DNA of 64,000 nucleotides from Mycoplasma zalophidermidis (GCF_018913985.1 NZ_JAHMHK010000002.1:1-64000), one strand, 5' to 3'. Numbered from the stretch's first letter, positions 19,901 through 33,295 are shown. Notes: generated from the sequence alone by a model not told the origin. Translations and numbers: made by a program.

Positions 19901-22733
19901 GTTCTGTTGTTAAGTTTTCTTGTTTAGATTCCTTAATTAAATCTTCTAAACGTTTACGTAAAGCATTTTCACCAGATGAAGTTTGTTTGCCTTCTTCAGC
20001 TGGATAATATTTATCAATATCTGCTGTAATAGCCTTCAATTTAGCTTCAACAGAGTTATTGTTACGTTTTTCTTTTAAAGTTTTAATTAGTTCTGTAGCT
20101 TGATGTTGGAGCTTGTTGATTTTATCTAAATTGACAGGATTTTGCTTAAGTTCGTTAGAAATTTGTGTTTTGATAACATCAATTTTTTCAAATTCTTCAG
20201 TAAATTGTCCTACAATGTCAGCATCCGCTTTAATCTCATCAACTACTTTGTCTAATGATTTTAGCGAGTCTTTTAAATCCCTAATAATACTTGTTGAATT
20301 TTGAATATCGCCGATTTGATTTGCAACATCATTTAAAATTTTCAATTGACCACTTTCAGCATTAGCAAAATTATTCGAATTTTCTAATTGCATTTTTTGG
20401 TCATGAGTTAAATTGCCTTGGCCGTTTTGTGAACGATCCAGAGCACCAAGTAAATCGTTAATGTTTTGAGCACGCTTTTGCAACAAGTCTTTATTAGATT
20501 GTAATTTATCTAGTTGAATCTTTTCGTTAGTGGTATACTCATGCGGATTTTCTGCAGTTGGGTTAAATGTTCTTTCAGCAAAAATTTGAGCTTGCAAACG
20601 ATTATAAGCGGTTTGATTCTGAAGAATAGTTGTTTCTAAAACATTAACCAGAAATTTATATTTCTTGATTTGATCTAAAACAACTGTTGAAACAACCGGA
20701 TTAAATTTCACAGAAACAATTTTTTGAGTTTCAGTATTTAATTCATTAATTAATTTTTCAAGTAAAGTTGTATCAATTTGTTGCGATTCTAAATCATGTT
20801 CCTGTTGCTTAGTTAGTTGATTTAATAATTGTAATGATGATTTCATTAACTTAACTTCAGCATTAGTTTTCGAATATAAATAAGATAGTTCAACTTTTTG
20901 TAACGATCTTAATTGTTCTCTGATTGAATATTTTTTAGCAACTATTTGATTAGTGACTAAATCTACAAAAATATTTGCATCAGAAATTTGGTTGATTAAA
21001 TCTGTCGCTTGTTGCTCAACTAATTTACTTAGATATTTATCTTTGACTTGTTGAGGATAATCATTAAGGTTTAGGATAGAATTTTTGATTTGATCCTTAA
21101 TTTCATCTAATTCTTTTCTGGTTTCAATTAAGGTTGACATTGCTTCTAATTTCGAATCAACTAATGATTTGATTTTTGCTAAATCAGTATTATTTTCAAT
21201 AATTTCATCAATTTCTCTATTTAATTTTAATATTTCTTGTTGAGTGACACATTTAGCATTCTTATTATGTTCTTGTTCAAAATATAACAATGAATTTGAA
21301 AGTTTATCGTTGAAATAACGTATTGAATTTAAACGCGATGTATAACCCAATACTTGACTCAATAGTTTCGCCTTATCAAAACTATCTGGTTTTTCATTGT
21401 TGGTTAAAGCAACTATATTTTTCTCTGTAATTATCCTGTTTCAAACATTTTTTAATTTTGATTTAGATAAGTATTGATAAGAATAAACACGTTCCTTCAG
21501 TTTCTGGATAATTTCAGTATTTGATAGCGATGAATTATTTAGCACGGAATGATAAATTCTAATATCTTCATTTGCTTGGATGATATCGTCTTTATTTTGA
21601 CTTGATTCTAACTTAAGTTTTGTGTTGTTTAAGTAGTAATCAGAAAGTTTGAAGTAATTGTTAATTGATTCCCTAATTAAAAGACTATTAATTTGTGAAG
21701 TATTTAAAAGTCCAGAATCTTCAATAACTTGAATCATTGATTCAATAAGTACTCTATTTTCTTCAATAGATTTGTTTGATTTAACCAAATCTATTAAATT
21801 TATAAGTTTTTTAATAACCTCAGAATTAGCTTCATTTTTATTATTGGTTATAGCACTATCAAATAATGTTTGTCCAACACTTTCAACATTAGCATTAACA
21901 AGAGATGTTATTTCACCAGTAATTTTTACATATTCTTCATTGAATTTTGTATTAATTTGACCTTTAGCATCAATAATTTTGTTTTCTATAATTCTTTTAT
22001 TAATTTCGATGTCATTGATTCTAAATTCTCTAGCTAATACATCATGTTCAATTTGCGATATATTTTGACTGATGGTATTTTTTAATGCTTTTGTTGGCAA
22101 TAATTTGTTTAATTCTGCGATATTATCATCAAATGTATTACCATCTTGTATTAAATAATCATTAATCAGTGAGTCTTGCTTTGTTAAAAATTTATCTAAC
22201 TCGTTTTGATAATTTTTAACTCATTGGACACGTTGCGATTTACTAATTTTATCAAAATCATGCAAACTAATTTTTAGGTTTGTAAGTTCGTTTGAACCAA
22301 ATTGGCTTACCAAATCTTTTTCTCTTAAACGGTTAGCTTGATCTGATAATAAAACATTTAGGGTTTTTAAATTGTCTTTAGAAATTTTATCTAGGTTCGC
22401 AACATTATTTGCGAAATTGAAAATGTATTTTTTATGTAAATCATTAATTCTATTGATTTCTTTATATTTTGTTAGGACTGAAGTATCAGGATTTGAAAGA
22501 ATTAGTCTTGCTTTATCTCTTTCTGACTCAAGATTTGCTTTTTCTTCAGGAGATAAATTAATTAAATCAACATATTTGTCAAATAATTTAATCGAATTTT
22601 CAAATTGTTTTTCAACGTAACTTTGTCTATCAAAATTTGCTCTTTGTTCAAGCAATGATAGTGTTGTAGCACCGGCCGCAGCTAGTGAACCAACCGTTAT
22701 TAATAATCCATTTATTGCGTTTTTCTTTGTCAT
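13920..22733 (-). CDS. Giant N-anchored coiled-coil surface protein A (2,937 aa)
   Basis: One uninterrupted frame of 2,938 codons when TGA is Trp. A lysine-flanked hydrophobic segment at about residues 6-30 (GLLITVGSLAAAGATTLSLL) is the only membrane segment, with no lipobox cysteine, so the bulk is probably outside the cell. Residues from about 40 to 2,480 are a Glu/Lys/Asn/Gln-rich heptad-like helical body with no obvious enzymatic motif. The last ~440 residues are richer in aromatic residues and beta strands and resemble the end of protein B. The ATG overlaps the upstream stop in TAATG, with SD AAAGGAG. It is presumably a long stalk or adhesin; the function is not recognised. Confidence 0.85.
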
Positions 22734-25700
22734 TATTCATCTCCTTTATCTTCATGTAATCTTAAAAAGAAATCGTATTTATCAATCCCTCTAATAGAAG
22801 TAGGCTCGTTCATTGATTTTCAACCTAATTTATCGGAACTGGTAAATGAACCGGATCTTGATGCCCGATTACCTTTATCAGTAAATAAACCAGCAAATCT
22901 TTCAGCAAATTTATTGGCATAGAATTGAACATCTCGGCCAGGGTATTTAATTTCAAGATCGACCTTATCACCTTTCGGTAGGTATACCTCTCAGTACATT
23001 TCAAAATTATTTTTATAACTTGCGTCATTACCTTCTCACGAGTTGTAAATTACCGTTTCTTCCCAACCGTGAAGAACTCCATATCTGCCTGTTCCCTCTT
23101 CATAAACTGGGATGGTGATACCATATGGCATTCAGTTAGTGTATCCGTTTCCTACTCATTCAAGATCTGAACCAGATTGGATTCAAAACATAATTTTTTT
23201 ACCATTTGATAATGAGGCGTGTTTTCATGTGGTTCCACCCATTTCAACGCCACTATCTTTAAGTCTAATCTTAAATTTCATGTTTTCAGTACTATTAGAA
23301 ATATCTATATTTCTATCTACCTTTTCAATATCCTCCACCTTCAGATGGTTCGGGTTCGAATGTTTAGATAATCTATCAAACATTGCATCATCTCAATGTT
23401 CATCATCAAACGTTACATCTTCAGTAAAGAATGACATATTATTTTTAGTTAAATATTTACCAGCACCTTTATTGACAGCAGCCATGATGTTTGTATTCAT
23501 GGTTTTATTATTTCAACCGGCTCTCGAGGCTTCGAAAATAATCGTGTTTCTTTGATGATTATTGTTTTCTGCACGTCCTTTATCTTCAGAACCTAAATTA
23601 TCTTTTTGAATCCTCATGAATGATTGCGTGTTAAAAGTGACTCAGATATCGTTAAACGTCAAACTCATTGAAGTAACATCATTGAAAAAATTAGTAGAGT
23701 TTTGCGGTTGATTGTAAACAACTTTTAAGTTAATTTTTGTTTTCTTAATAGATGTATCTGTTTGTAGAAATACTGGCAGTCACGGATCAGAAGTAGAAGT
23801 TCTGGTTAAAAACACCTTAACGTTATCTAAGTTGTAAGGAGTAACTCCTTTTAAGATATTAAATGTCTTAAACAAATCAAGAACTTCTTGATTTTTAGTG
23901 ATATCAACCTCTAACGAAGTATTTTGATTCTGAATTTTATTGATTTTTTCAACAAAATCTTCAAGCAGAATATTCTTTTTAGGCTTAATATTTTTCATAT
24001 TTTCAGAATTTTGAGCATTAATGTAATCAAACATGAAGTTTTTATTCGAAGGGTTATGCATTCAACCATAAAGAGCGACCGATGGTTTGAAAATATTGGT
24101 CAATGCACTTTGTTTGGTATTAAGAGCTAGTTGGGCATCGGTTAATAAATCATTTGATATTGATTGTTGAGTTAGTAAAGAATCATAATCAATTTTGTAC
24201 GAATTAATAAGGTTTGCAAATTCTTTGTTAGTAGTTTTGTTGTTTTCTCTATTGTTTGCACCGGCAATAAGTTCTAACATATGAGTTAGTTCACGACCTT
24301 TAATAAATTCTGAATATAGACCTATTAAAGTATCTGTGTTATTTTTGGCGTTCTTAATTTCATTGGTTGATCCATATATTAATAAATCGATGTCCTTTAA
24401 AGTATTTAAAATTGCACGTGTTATTTCAAAATATTGGTCAAATTCATCCTGAATGGGTTGTTTAACTTGTTCATTTATGTCTTGATTGTAGTTAATAGTT
24501 AATTGTTTTGTTTCAAGTTTAGTTAAATCGCTATTGATTTGGTCTTTTGATGTACCAACTTTAGATACAGCAGCCATTAACGAACTATGTTTATCATTAT
24601 TGTTATTAACCTTTTTATCAAGAATATCAATATAATCGCGTAATGTTTTAGTGTTCTGAATTATAGAAGGTTGCAACTGAGCATTAAATGAATCAATTTG
24701 ATTTTTCAATAATTCAGCTGATTTTCTACTTAAATCTTTTACTGTTGTGTAGTTTTTATCAAGAGTATTAAATGATTTTTTCAATGATTTACTATATGTT
24801 TTAAAGTTATTATCGACGCTTGATAAAACATTCATAGCTTCGACTACATTATTTTGATAATCATTCAACAATTTATCAAGACCTAATGAGACGGCTAGTT
24901 TTTGAGCTTCGGCAGAATTTAATGTTTCGGTTTGTCCTTTAGCAGATACACTTTTACCTGTTAATAGGTTTACATAAGCTTGCAATCTTTCTACTGCCAA
25001 TGTTAAACGATTTTTTTCGTATTTTATAATTGCTTGTTTTTGGGTTTCTAAAACTGTTTTTGCAGAGACAAGATTATTTTGGGTAGTTTTAATGTTTTCT
25101 AATGTGTCAAGTGTTGGATTGTCGTCAATAACATTTACAGCCTTGTTTGTGAAGTCTGTCATAAGCGGAGTTTCAGTTTGATTGTATGAATCGGTAAGAT
25201 ATGACTTAACATCATCAATTTCAGATTTTAGTAAACGTGTTTCGGTTTGCTTTTGAGATTTTAATTTGGCAATGATTCCTTCGGTAGTATTTGTCAAGTA
25301 GTAAATTGAAGCAAGTTTATCATTTTCATTGTGTGAAACATTATTTAAATTAGTTGTAGAAGAGTCGATTAATGAATCCAGTTCAGTATATAGCGCTTTC
25401 ATTGCATCAGTTTCAGTATTTCTATAATCAACATCAACTGTCGTTGGCACAAATGATTTAACTTCATCTATTGCTTTTCTAAGATTTATACTATTTTTTA
25501 GACTAACATCAAAGCTGTTGATGCCCTTGATTAAATATTTCTCTTCAAGAATTTTAAGGCCTTGAATATCAATACTATCCTTGGATTTTAATTCGACTAT
25601 CATTGCATTCAAAATAGCACTTAATGGAGTTTTTTCGTCTTCTGATAAGTCTATATTTGCTTTAAGCTCATTTAATTTTTTTGAGTGAGAAATCAATAAA

Positions 25701-28700
25701 TGGATTTTAACTGTATCTGTTTTAATTTGTTTTGTTTTTGTTTGTACATTAAATGAGTTAATTTCTTTAAAATAGAAATTATTTTTTACAGTTGTTGCGC
25801 CAGTTTTGTTGATTTCTTCAACTTCATTGGTAATTTTATCCAAAAGTTCCGTTAAATCTTGTGAAGGGTTTGATTCAGCTTTTGCTGATGTTACTTCTTT
25901 TCTGGCTTCATCAACAATAATAGCTAATTCAACATATTTACTAAATAGTGAATGTGCGGTAAGAGCCTCATCTTTAAGTTTTTTGATTTTTTCCAAATCA
26001 TCAGTCGATTTAACATTAGAAATTTCGCCTAATTTCTCAACATAGAATATTTTTCGATCATTATTTAATTCACTGAAAGTTGCAGAACTAACATTCTTAT
26101 AATTATTTGTAATGTATGTACCTTCATCATCATAGGCTTTTTTCAATGCTTCAAACGCCTCTTTACGTGCTTCGTAAAGCTCTTTTGCTTTTTTGAAGTT
26201 TTCTGGTAATGTTTTAAATTTAATTGTTATATCGTTTGATAAAGCAGTTGAGTCAAAAGTATCTTCAGGCACTGACACAACTGAATCTAAAACAGACTGT
26301 CCAAGATTCAATTTATCAATTTTATAACCATAAACTTGATTGTTGAATAATCAATCTTCTTTATTATATTCTTCAAGTAATTTTAATTGTTTTTCTACTA
26401 ATTCCTTAAATTTAACTACAACACTATCAAGTGACTGAATTTTTGTGGTATCCGAGTTAATTAGTGGGTCTTTTGCAAATTGTTCAAGCTTTTCATAATA
26501 ACTTCTGGTTTTGGTTTGTTTTAATTCGAGATCTTGTTCTCCATTTAGACCTAGTTTATATGTTGCGCCTTGAACTAAGGTTTTTAACTGCATCATATTT
26601 TTATTTAATGAATCAGTCTTATTTAATTTTCTTAAAGTGGCTTTAATAGTTTGCTTAATATTAGTTAATTTACTAAATTGTGATGGGTCTTTATACGCTT
26701 CACGAGCTTGTAGAAATTCTTTTTCAAGTTCTTGTTTGATTGAGTTAACCACATCAATTACAGGGCCAGTTGTTTCATTGATAGATTTAACTTCTTCTTC
26801 GACCGATCTAACCACTTCGGCAAGATCTAAAATATTATCAATGTTATTTCTTATAATTGCAATTTTACTATCAATTTCTAAAATAGATGCATTGTCTTTG
26901 TCTTTGTTGCCTGTATTAGGGACATTTTTTAATTCCTCTTGATATTTTTTTATTAGTCCTTGAGCACCGGTGATTGCTTCTAGAGATTCAGCATCATGTT
27001 GATTAGATTTATATTTATTTTCAAACTCTGTTTTTACAGCGTCTATACGCTCGCTTTCGTTTGCTTTCAATTCCTCAAATGATGTTGAGTCCATATATTG
27101 ATTATGTAATGCAATTGTTGCATTATCAATATCTGTCACCAAGGCTGATTCGGATGGCACCGATTCAATAAGGGCTTTTTCAAGAACTGTTCTCTTATCT
27201 TGCTGGTCAGCAACTTTCTTAATTCTATACACAACTGTTTTTTGTTCATCTAGCAGAAGTTTCATTGACTCAATTCTTCTCTTTTGCTCAATAACTTCTT
27301 CAGGTTTATTAACACCATTAACAACATTGTCAATAGAGTTAATTATAGTATTAATTTTTTCAATCAAAGATTCTGGGTTTTGACCATTTATAATAATTAA
27401 AGCAGGATCAGATTTAATTGCATTTTGTAGAATATTTACTTTTGCTTCTAATAATGCTTTTTCGTTTTTAAATGAGTCTTTTTGGAAGCAGATATCAAAC
27501 TGTTTTCTAATATTTTCAAAATCTTCCATAATTGCTCTGTCATGAGCGCTGGGCCCACCTTCATCAGGTGATTTTGTACTGATAAGAGCATCAAATTTAG
27601 CTTTCAATCTCTGAATTTGAGAACCATTATTAATAGTTGCGCTTTCATCCTCAACTAAAGTATCAAATTTTTGTTCTTTCTCTTTATTTAGTAATGATTT
27701 TAATGAACCGGCTACACTGTTTTTAATATTATTAAAATCAGCAACAATTTTAAGTTTAGCAACAGAATATTGATCTACATAAAGTTTAACCCTGCCTTTA
27801 ACTGCTTCTAAATCAGCTTTGGTTGAACTTGGATCAGCCAATTTAACCTGTTCGGCAGCTATTTTTTCTTTAATTTCACTATCAATTTTTGCAAAAATAA
27901 CTCTCTTATTTTTATTATTTACAGGTGAATTGTGTTGATTTTTTTCAATTTGTATTAATTTATCTAATTCTATTTTGGCTTCTTTAGATGTTTCGATTTT
28001 AGCAAGCATTTCTTCAAGAGCAAGAATTTTATCATTTATTTTATTAGGTTTATCCGAAATAACGGCACGACTATTATTAATTACGCCTTTAAAATTAGTA
28101 CGTAATTCTGGATATTCTGTTTCACTGATTTTTGAAAATTCGATAGCACATTCTTTTATTTTGGCAAGGAGTTTTTGTTGGTCGGCCAGTTTAGCGGCTA
28201 CTGAATCAGCATATAAACTAGATGTTTGATATATGTCAGCAACCTTTTGTTGCAATGTTTTTATTTCATCGCTCAATAATTTAATTTGTTTATTGTTTTG
28301 AGCTATTTTTTCTTCAGCAGTTACAATTTGAGATTGATTGTAAGTTTGTCTATCGTCTTTAATATTTAATTTTTCTTGATATAAATGATCTAATTTAACT
28401 TGTTTTTCTGCGATTTCGGTATTTAAAGATTTAATTTCGTTATTTACCTCTTCTAATTGTAATAATGCTTTGTTTTTCTCGGATTCAAAGATGTTTATAT
28501 CTTCAATCAACATGCTATATGGATCACTGGTAATTTGGTCAGGCCCAATCTCGCTAGAAGCAATTTTATGATTATTTAAAATTAATTGTTCTTTTTTAAG
28601 TTTTGCTTTGGCCACATTTTGTTTAATCTGGTTAGTTAAATCATCAATATCACGATTTTTCATATTAATTCAACCACGATTGTGTTCATCAGGGTTGAAC

Positions 28701-31483
28701 ATTACATTATTAATAATATCTTGTAATTCTTCAATTTGAACTGATATATCTTCATTAGATGAACTCAACTCATCAGCAATCGCTTTTATGTCTTTCTTAG
28801 CTTGTTCGGTCTTAAATAACGAATCTTTTTCTGCATCACTCTTTAAGCTTAAAGCAACGTCGCGGGATTGTTTATGCTCAATGATAAGTTTTTGTAAGCT
28901 TAATTCCATTTCAGACACTACCTCAATAGCATCACGAAGGACATCCATTTGATTAGCCAATTCCTGACGGGCGTCTTTTTTATCTAACTCTGAATCATAG
29001 TGGGTTCTATCATCATTAATAACTTTGGCTTTTTCAATTAGTTTATTCAAAGCATCGCGCATTTTAGCTTCAGCGGGTGTAAATTCTTCACCAGGTTTCC
29101 GGTTTTTGGCGAATGTATCATCAAGTAATTTTGAAATAACACCCGAGGCATTTTGCGCTTCAAGATTACTACGTTTTATGCTGAAATCTTCCACTGCTTT
29201 TTTAAGTTTTTCTTGGATTTCAGGTAAATTGTGCTGCGTGGGATCGTTAAGTGCTTGGTCGGCTTGTTGTTTTAAAGTAGAAAGTTTTTTCAATTCTTCA
29301 GCAAGATATATTTTAACGTTGTCATTATCTTTAACAACTTCCAAAATGTTTGAAGCTTCATCACGAGTTTTTTCAAGGTCTTTTGCTTCAGTAATTTTTT
29401 GCGCATAGACATCTTGTAATTCGCTCAATTCATTAATACGTTGTTGTTTTTGTTCGAAAGTTAATTTATCATTAGTTTGTAATAACTCAATTTCGTTAGC
29501 GATTTTAATTACATGTTCGCTCAATTGTTTCTCAACAGGAGAACCTTGTTGATTTCAAGATTCATTAATTTTTGCCAATGTTTCTTTCGTTTTGTTGATA
29601 ACAACATTAGCTTCATTAGAAATAATTGATTTATCGCGTAAATCTAAAGCAAACTTAACTAATCCACCATCAATAATATTTAAATTATTAGGACCTATTT
29701 GTTCTGATGTGAAGGCTGCCATTTCACCACGCATGGCAGTTGAATTTACTTTAACCAGTTTTTCAAAAAGCGGTTTTTCCTGTGACCATAATTTTTTAAG
29801 TTCAGGAGAAATGGTGTCTTTATCAATTTGTTCTTGGATTTGAGATAGTAAAATAGATAATTCTTCTTTGTTGATGATTCTTTCGACTTCAACTGCTTTT
29901 TCATAGTTGTCAGCAATAGTGTTTAAATTTGCAGTTTTAAAATCAACTGAAAGTAATTTCTTGTTAGTTTCGGTTAAAACATTTATTTTATTTGAATCTT
30001 TCACAATTGAAACGCGAGAAAGATCACTACCGGTCGAGAATTCAATTTGTTGATTTAATTCAGTATATTTTTGTTGATAAAAATCTTTGATTTCCTTAGT
30101 TGTCTCAACTATGGCGATTATGTCATTTAGTTGACTTACATACTTAAAGAAATCATTGTAAACTAATTGGTCTACATCGGCATTTAATTGGTTAGATAAT
30201 TCTTCATCATCACTTAGGTTATGTTTAATTGTCTTTTTAGCGTCCAATAATACTCTGTTTGCAATTCTAATTGAATTAATTTGTTTTGCTAATATCGAGA
30301 TTGCTTTATGAGAATCGGTGCGGTCTTGTCCGTCAATGAATTTTTGTGCCGCTTTTAATGAAGTTTCAAGTGCCAATTTAAATTGAGGTTCAATTTTATC
30401 TAATATTTTTTTACCTTCATTAATCACCTCTTCAATATAGCCCTTAAGTTCTTCACCTGATAAAAAGTAAGTAGCAGTTCTGTTTGTTATCGAAGAAACA
30501 TAATCGCTTAAAATTTGTCCCATTTCAACATGTGTATCATCACTTAAATTAACCACATTGAAGTTTAAATGTCCTTTGTTTTTTTGGACAAACAATTCGA
30601 CCATATCTAACTCTGCGTAGATTTTATCTTTAGTTGATAGCTCAAGATCGAAGGCTGAAACCTGTTTTTTAGCTTCAATTATTTGACTTAAAATCCTATC
30701 AACTTGTTGTTGATTATTTATGGTTTCAGCATCATATAGTTTTGCGCTTTGCATATCAAATAATTGACTAAGAGTTTCAACATTATCTCTTGAAATTACA
30801 TTTTGTGCCAAACGGGTGTTAATAAAATCAATTGTTTTGGTAACCTTATCAACTTTTTTAGCTAAATGAAGGTTGTCGTTATTTGCAATTATATCTAATA
30901 CAAAAACATTTGTTTTTAATTCCAAATCAAAAACAATCTTATTTTGTAATTTGTAAATTCGTGCGAATTCTTTAATAAACTCTTGATTATTTTTATTTTT
31001 AGTCAATTTTTTTACCGCGTTGTTAAAATCGTTCAACAAATCAGGCGATTTAATTAATAAACTAAATTCTTTTATTGCTTGTTTAATTTCCTGATCTGTC
31101 TTTGCTTCGGTTAGTTTCAATGTTGGAATTAAGGATTGAAGACTATTTCTGCTATCAAGCATATTTATGATAGCAGATCTCGAATCATTAGTTTGATCCT
31201 TGACTCTATTTGCTATCAATTGCTTTGAAGAATTAACTGCAATTCTTAATTTTTCTTTTGATTCTTGACTTCAACTCTCAACACTATCTGTCTTCAATAA
31301 ACTCTCGGCATTTTTAGTGACATCATTTAATTGTGTATAAGCGACCGTTTGGATATCTTTAACGTATAAGTCGGCTTTTGAATGCAACAAAGGCACAGTA
31401 ATGCCTAACGCCAAAGCTGGGATTCCAGCTATCAATCACGTTGCTAAAGCTTTTCTTTTGTTTTTCTTTTTGTTTTCTGACAT
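22733..31483 (-). CDS. Giant N-anchored coiled-coil surface protein B (2,916 aa)
   Basis: A single frame of 2,917 codons with TGA as Trp. The N-terminus is strongly basic (ENKKKNKRK) and is followed by a hydrophobic segment at about 12-33 (ALATWLIAGIPALALGITVP), consistent with a signal anchor. The body to about residue 2,500 is almost entirely predicted coiled coil rich in Lys, Glu, Asp and Asn. The last ~400 residues form a Trp/Tyr-rich, probably globular domain related to that of protein A. No catalytic motif, LPXTG or lipobox is present. SD is AAAGGAG; it lies 14 bases after the 73-aa membrane protein gene. A structural surface protein is inferred; the family is unknown to me. Confidence 0.85.
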
Positions 31484-31497
31484 AAAATCTCCTTTTG

Positions 31498-31719
31498 TTA
31501 TTTATTAAACAGATTAAATAATCCGTGGGCACGCTGATTTACTGTTCATAATAAACCATCTTTGTGTGACCCTTGATATATTAAAAAATCTGCTATATAC
31601 GCTATCGCTAACGCTATAACTACAATAAATATAATTGTAAAAATAATTGTAGTTACTTTGAGCGCAACATTCTTTTTGTCTTTTATTTGCGAAATGACAT
31701 TTTCTGATGTTTGATTCAT
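31498..31719 (-). CDS. 73-aa single-pass membrane protein, first gene of the giant-protein operon
   Basis: MNQTSENVISQIKDKKNVAL is followed by one strong hydrophobic segment at about residues 21-47 (TTIIFTIIFIVVIALAIAYI) and a polar tail with a TGA-coded Trp. The ATG at 31719 follows GGAAGG. The gene precedes giant protein B by 14 bases and is probably co-transcribed. A role as membrane partner or assembly factor for the giants is inferred from context only. Confidence 0.75.
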
Positions 31720-32061
31720 AAAATCCTTCCAATCTATCCTATCTATTTCTAGTTCTAGTTCTAAAAAAATCTAGATAATAGAATAATAGATAAGATTATT
31801 AATTTTATTTATTTTCTAATTATATTCCATTTACTTTGGATTTTACATATTACAAAAAATACATTTTTTTCATCAATAAATCTGTCTTTTATGATTAAAA
31901 AAAGATTCTTTTTTTGATTTTTCGGTTCTTTCATATTTAAAAAAATAAATAAAAACTGAAAAAATTTAAAGATTTTTACGAATTCAATTGAAATATGAAT
32001 GAATTAGTAAATTTTTTATGTCAGTATCAGATAAAAAATAACTATATACCGACTAATAGTT

Positions 32062-32077
32062 AACTCATATATGAGTT
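32062..32077. repeat. 16-bp perfect palindrome upstream of recA
   Basis: AACTCATATATGAGTT is perfectly self-complementary and sits about 35 bases upstream of the recA-side TATAAT. It could be an operator for a dimeric regulator; there is no evidence beyond symmetry and position. Confidence 0.35.
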
Positions 32078-32112
32078 TATATATAAAAAAATGAAATATT
32101 TCCACATTTTTT

Positions 32113-32118
32113 TATAAT
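32113..32118 (+). promoter_or_regulatory. Candidate -10 box for recA
   Basis: TATAAT on the plus strand predicts a start near 32125 and a leader of about 175 bases. Other weak A/T-rich candidates lie closer to recA, so the assignment is tentative. Confidence 0.3.
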
Positions 32119-32299
32119 TATAGTAGTTAAATCAATAATTTCAGTGATTCTAATAAGAAAAAATAAATGAATTTTAAAATTTAAAGAAATTATCGTTTCA
32201 AAAAAAGATTAAAATATTAAAAATCAATTTAAAATATTAAAAAAGTTTTTTAGGTTTAAAATTTGCTGTTTTGCAGTTATAAACACTGAAAGGAAAAAA

Positions 32300-33295
32300 A
32301 TGAAAGACACAATCAAAACAAATGAAGCCGTTCAAAAAGCAATATCAGAAATAACTAAAAAATTTGGTGATGAAGCTATAACGTTTTTTGATAATGAAGT
32401 TATAAATACACCTGTAAAAATCATACCAACTGGCTCTTATTTATTAAATGAAGCGCTCGGTATAGGAGGATATCCTCAAGGAAGAATAGTTGAGATATTC
32501 GGACCAGAAAGCGGTGGTAAAACAACTATGTGTTTACACGCGATTGCCGAAGTACAAAAAATGGGAGGTGTTGCAGCATTTATCGATGCTGAACACTCAA
32601 TTGATCCGAGTTATGCTAAAAATTTAGGTATTGATTTCTCTAAAGTTATATTATCTCAGCCCGATAGTGGTGAACAAGCAATGCAAATTGTGGACTATTT
32701 AGCCAAGAGCGGAGCTATTGACCTAATTATTGTTGACTCAGTAGCTGCGTTGGTCCCAGAAGCCGAATTAAATGGAGAAATGAGTGAACAACAAATTGGC
32801 GCACATGCAAGATTAATGTCTAAGGCTTTAAGAAAAATTACCGCAACATTAAATAAAACAAATACTACTATTATTTTTGTTAATCAAATTAGAGAAAAAA
32901 TCGGAGTAATGTTTGGCAATCCTGAGACAACAACAGGTGGTAGAGCTTTGAAATTTTATGCTTCCATAAGATTAGAGGTTCGGAGAATTTCATCTATTAT
33001 TGACGGAAAAGATGTAATCGGTAACGATGTTAGAATTAAGGTCGTTAAAAATAAACTAGCCCCACCTTTTAAATCATTACAGACTGAAATAGTATTTGGC
33101 CAAGGAATAGATTCACTTGGCGAATTGATTGAATTAGCCTCAATAAAAAACATCATAACGAAGAAAGGGTCCTGATATTCATATAAAAATGAAAATTTAT
33201 GTCAAGGAAAAAAAACTTTAAAAGAATTGTTGAAACTAAATAAAGAACTGAAAGAACAAATAGAAAAATTATGTTTAGAAAAAAGCGCAGAATAA
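32300..33295 (+). CDS. recA: Recombinase RecA
   Basis: RecA (331 aa) forms filaments on single-stranded DNA and drives homologous pairing. Walker A is GPESGGKTT at about residues 68-76, with Gly for the second Ser of the usual GPESSGKTT. The Walker B-like LIIVDSVAALVPEAEL, the loop region MSEQQIGAHARLMSKALRKI and NQIREKIGVMFGNPETTTGG are all present. The C-terminal domain is shorter than in E. coli (353 aa) and ends in a Lys/Glu helix instead of an acidic tail. SD is AAAGGA. The terminator hairpin overlaps the stop. Confidence 0.97.

Larger units (their letters stand above)
31720..32299. other. Divergent promoter region between the giant-protein operon and recA
   Basis: This is 580 bases of very AT-rich DNA. 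It holds a TAGTTC-type tandem repeat near 31745, minus-strand TATTAT-like -10 candidates near 31775-31795, a 16-bp palindrome and a TATAAT on the plus strand. I see no reading frame with an SD site and no RNA gene. Confidence 0.5.

Noticed and set aside
22825-23028. A small minus-strand frame inside giant gene B
   Set aside because: It is in another frame than the 2,917-codon gene that covers it and has no SD.
17593-30000. Plus-strand frames within the giant genes
   Set aside because: Long antisense frames are expected opposite Lys/Glu/Leu-rich coding sequence; none has an SD or a recognisable domain.
31514-31732. A 72-codon minus-strand frame
   Set aside because: The overlapping frame at 31498-31719 has the SD, a membrane segment and an in-frame TGA Trp; the other frame is Cys/Tyr-rich and implausible.
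32300-33295. RecA inactivation by the Walker A change to GPESGGKTT
   Set aside because: The changed Ser is not the phosphate-binding Lys/Thr pair, which is kept, and all other RecA motifs are intact.
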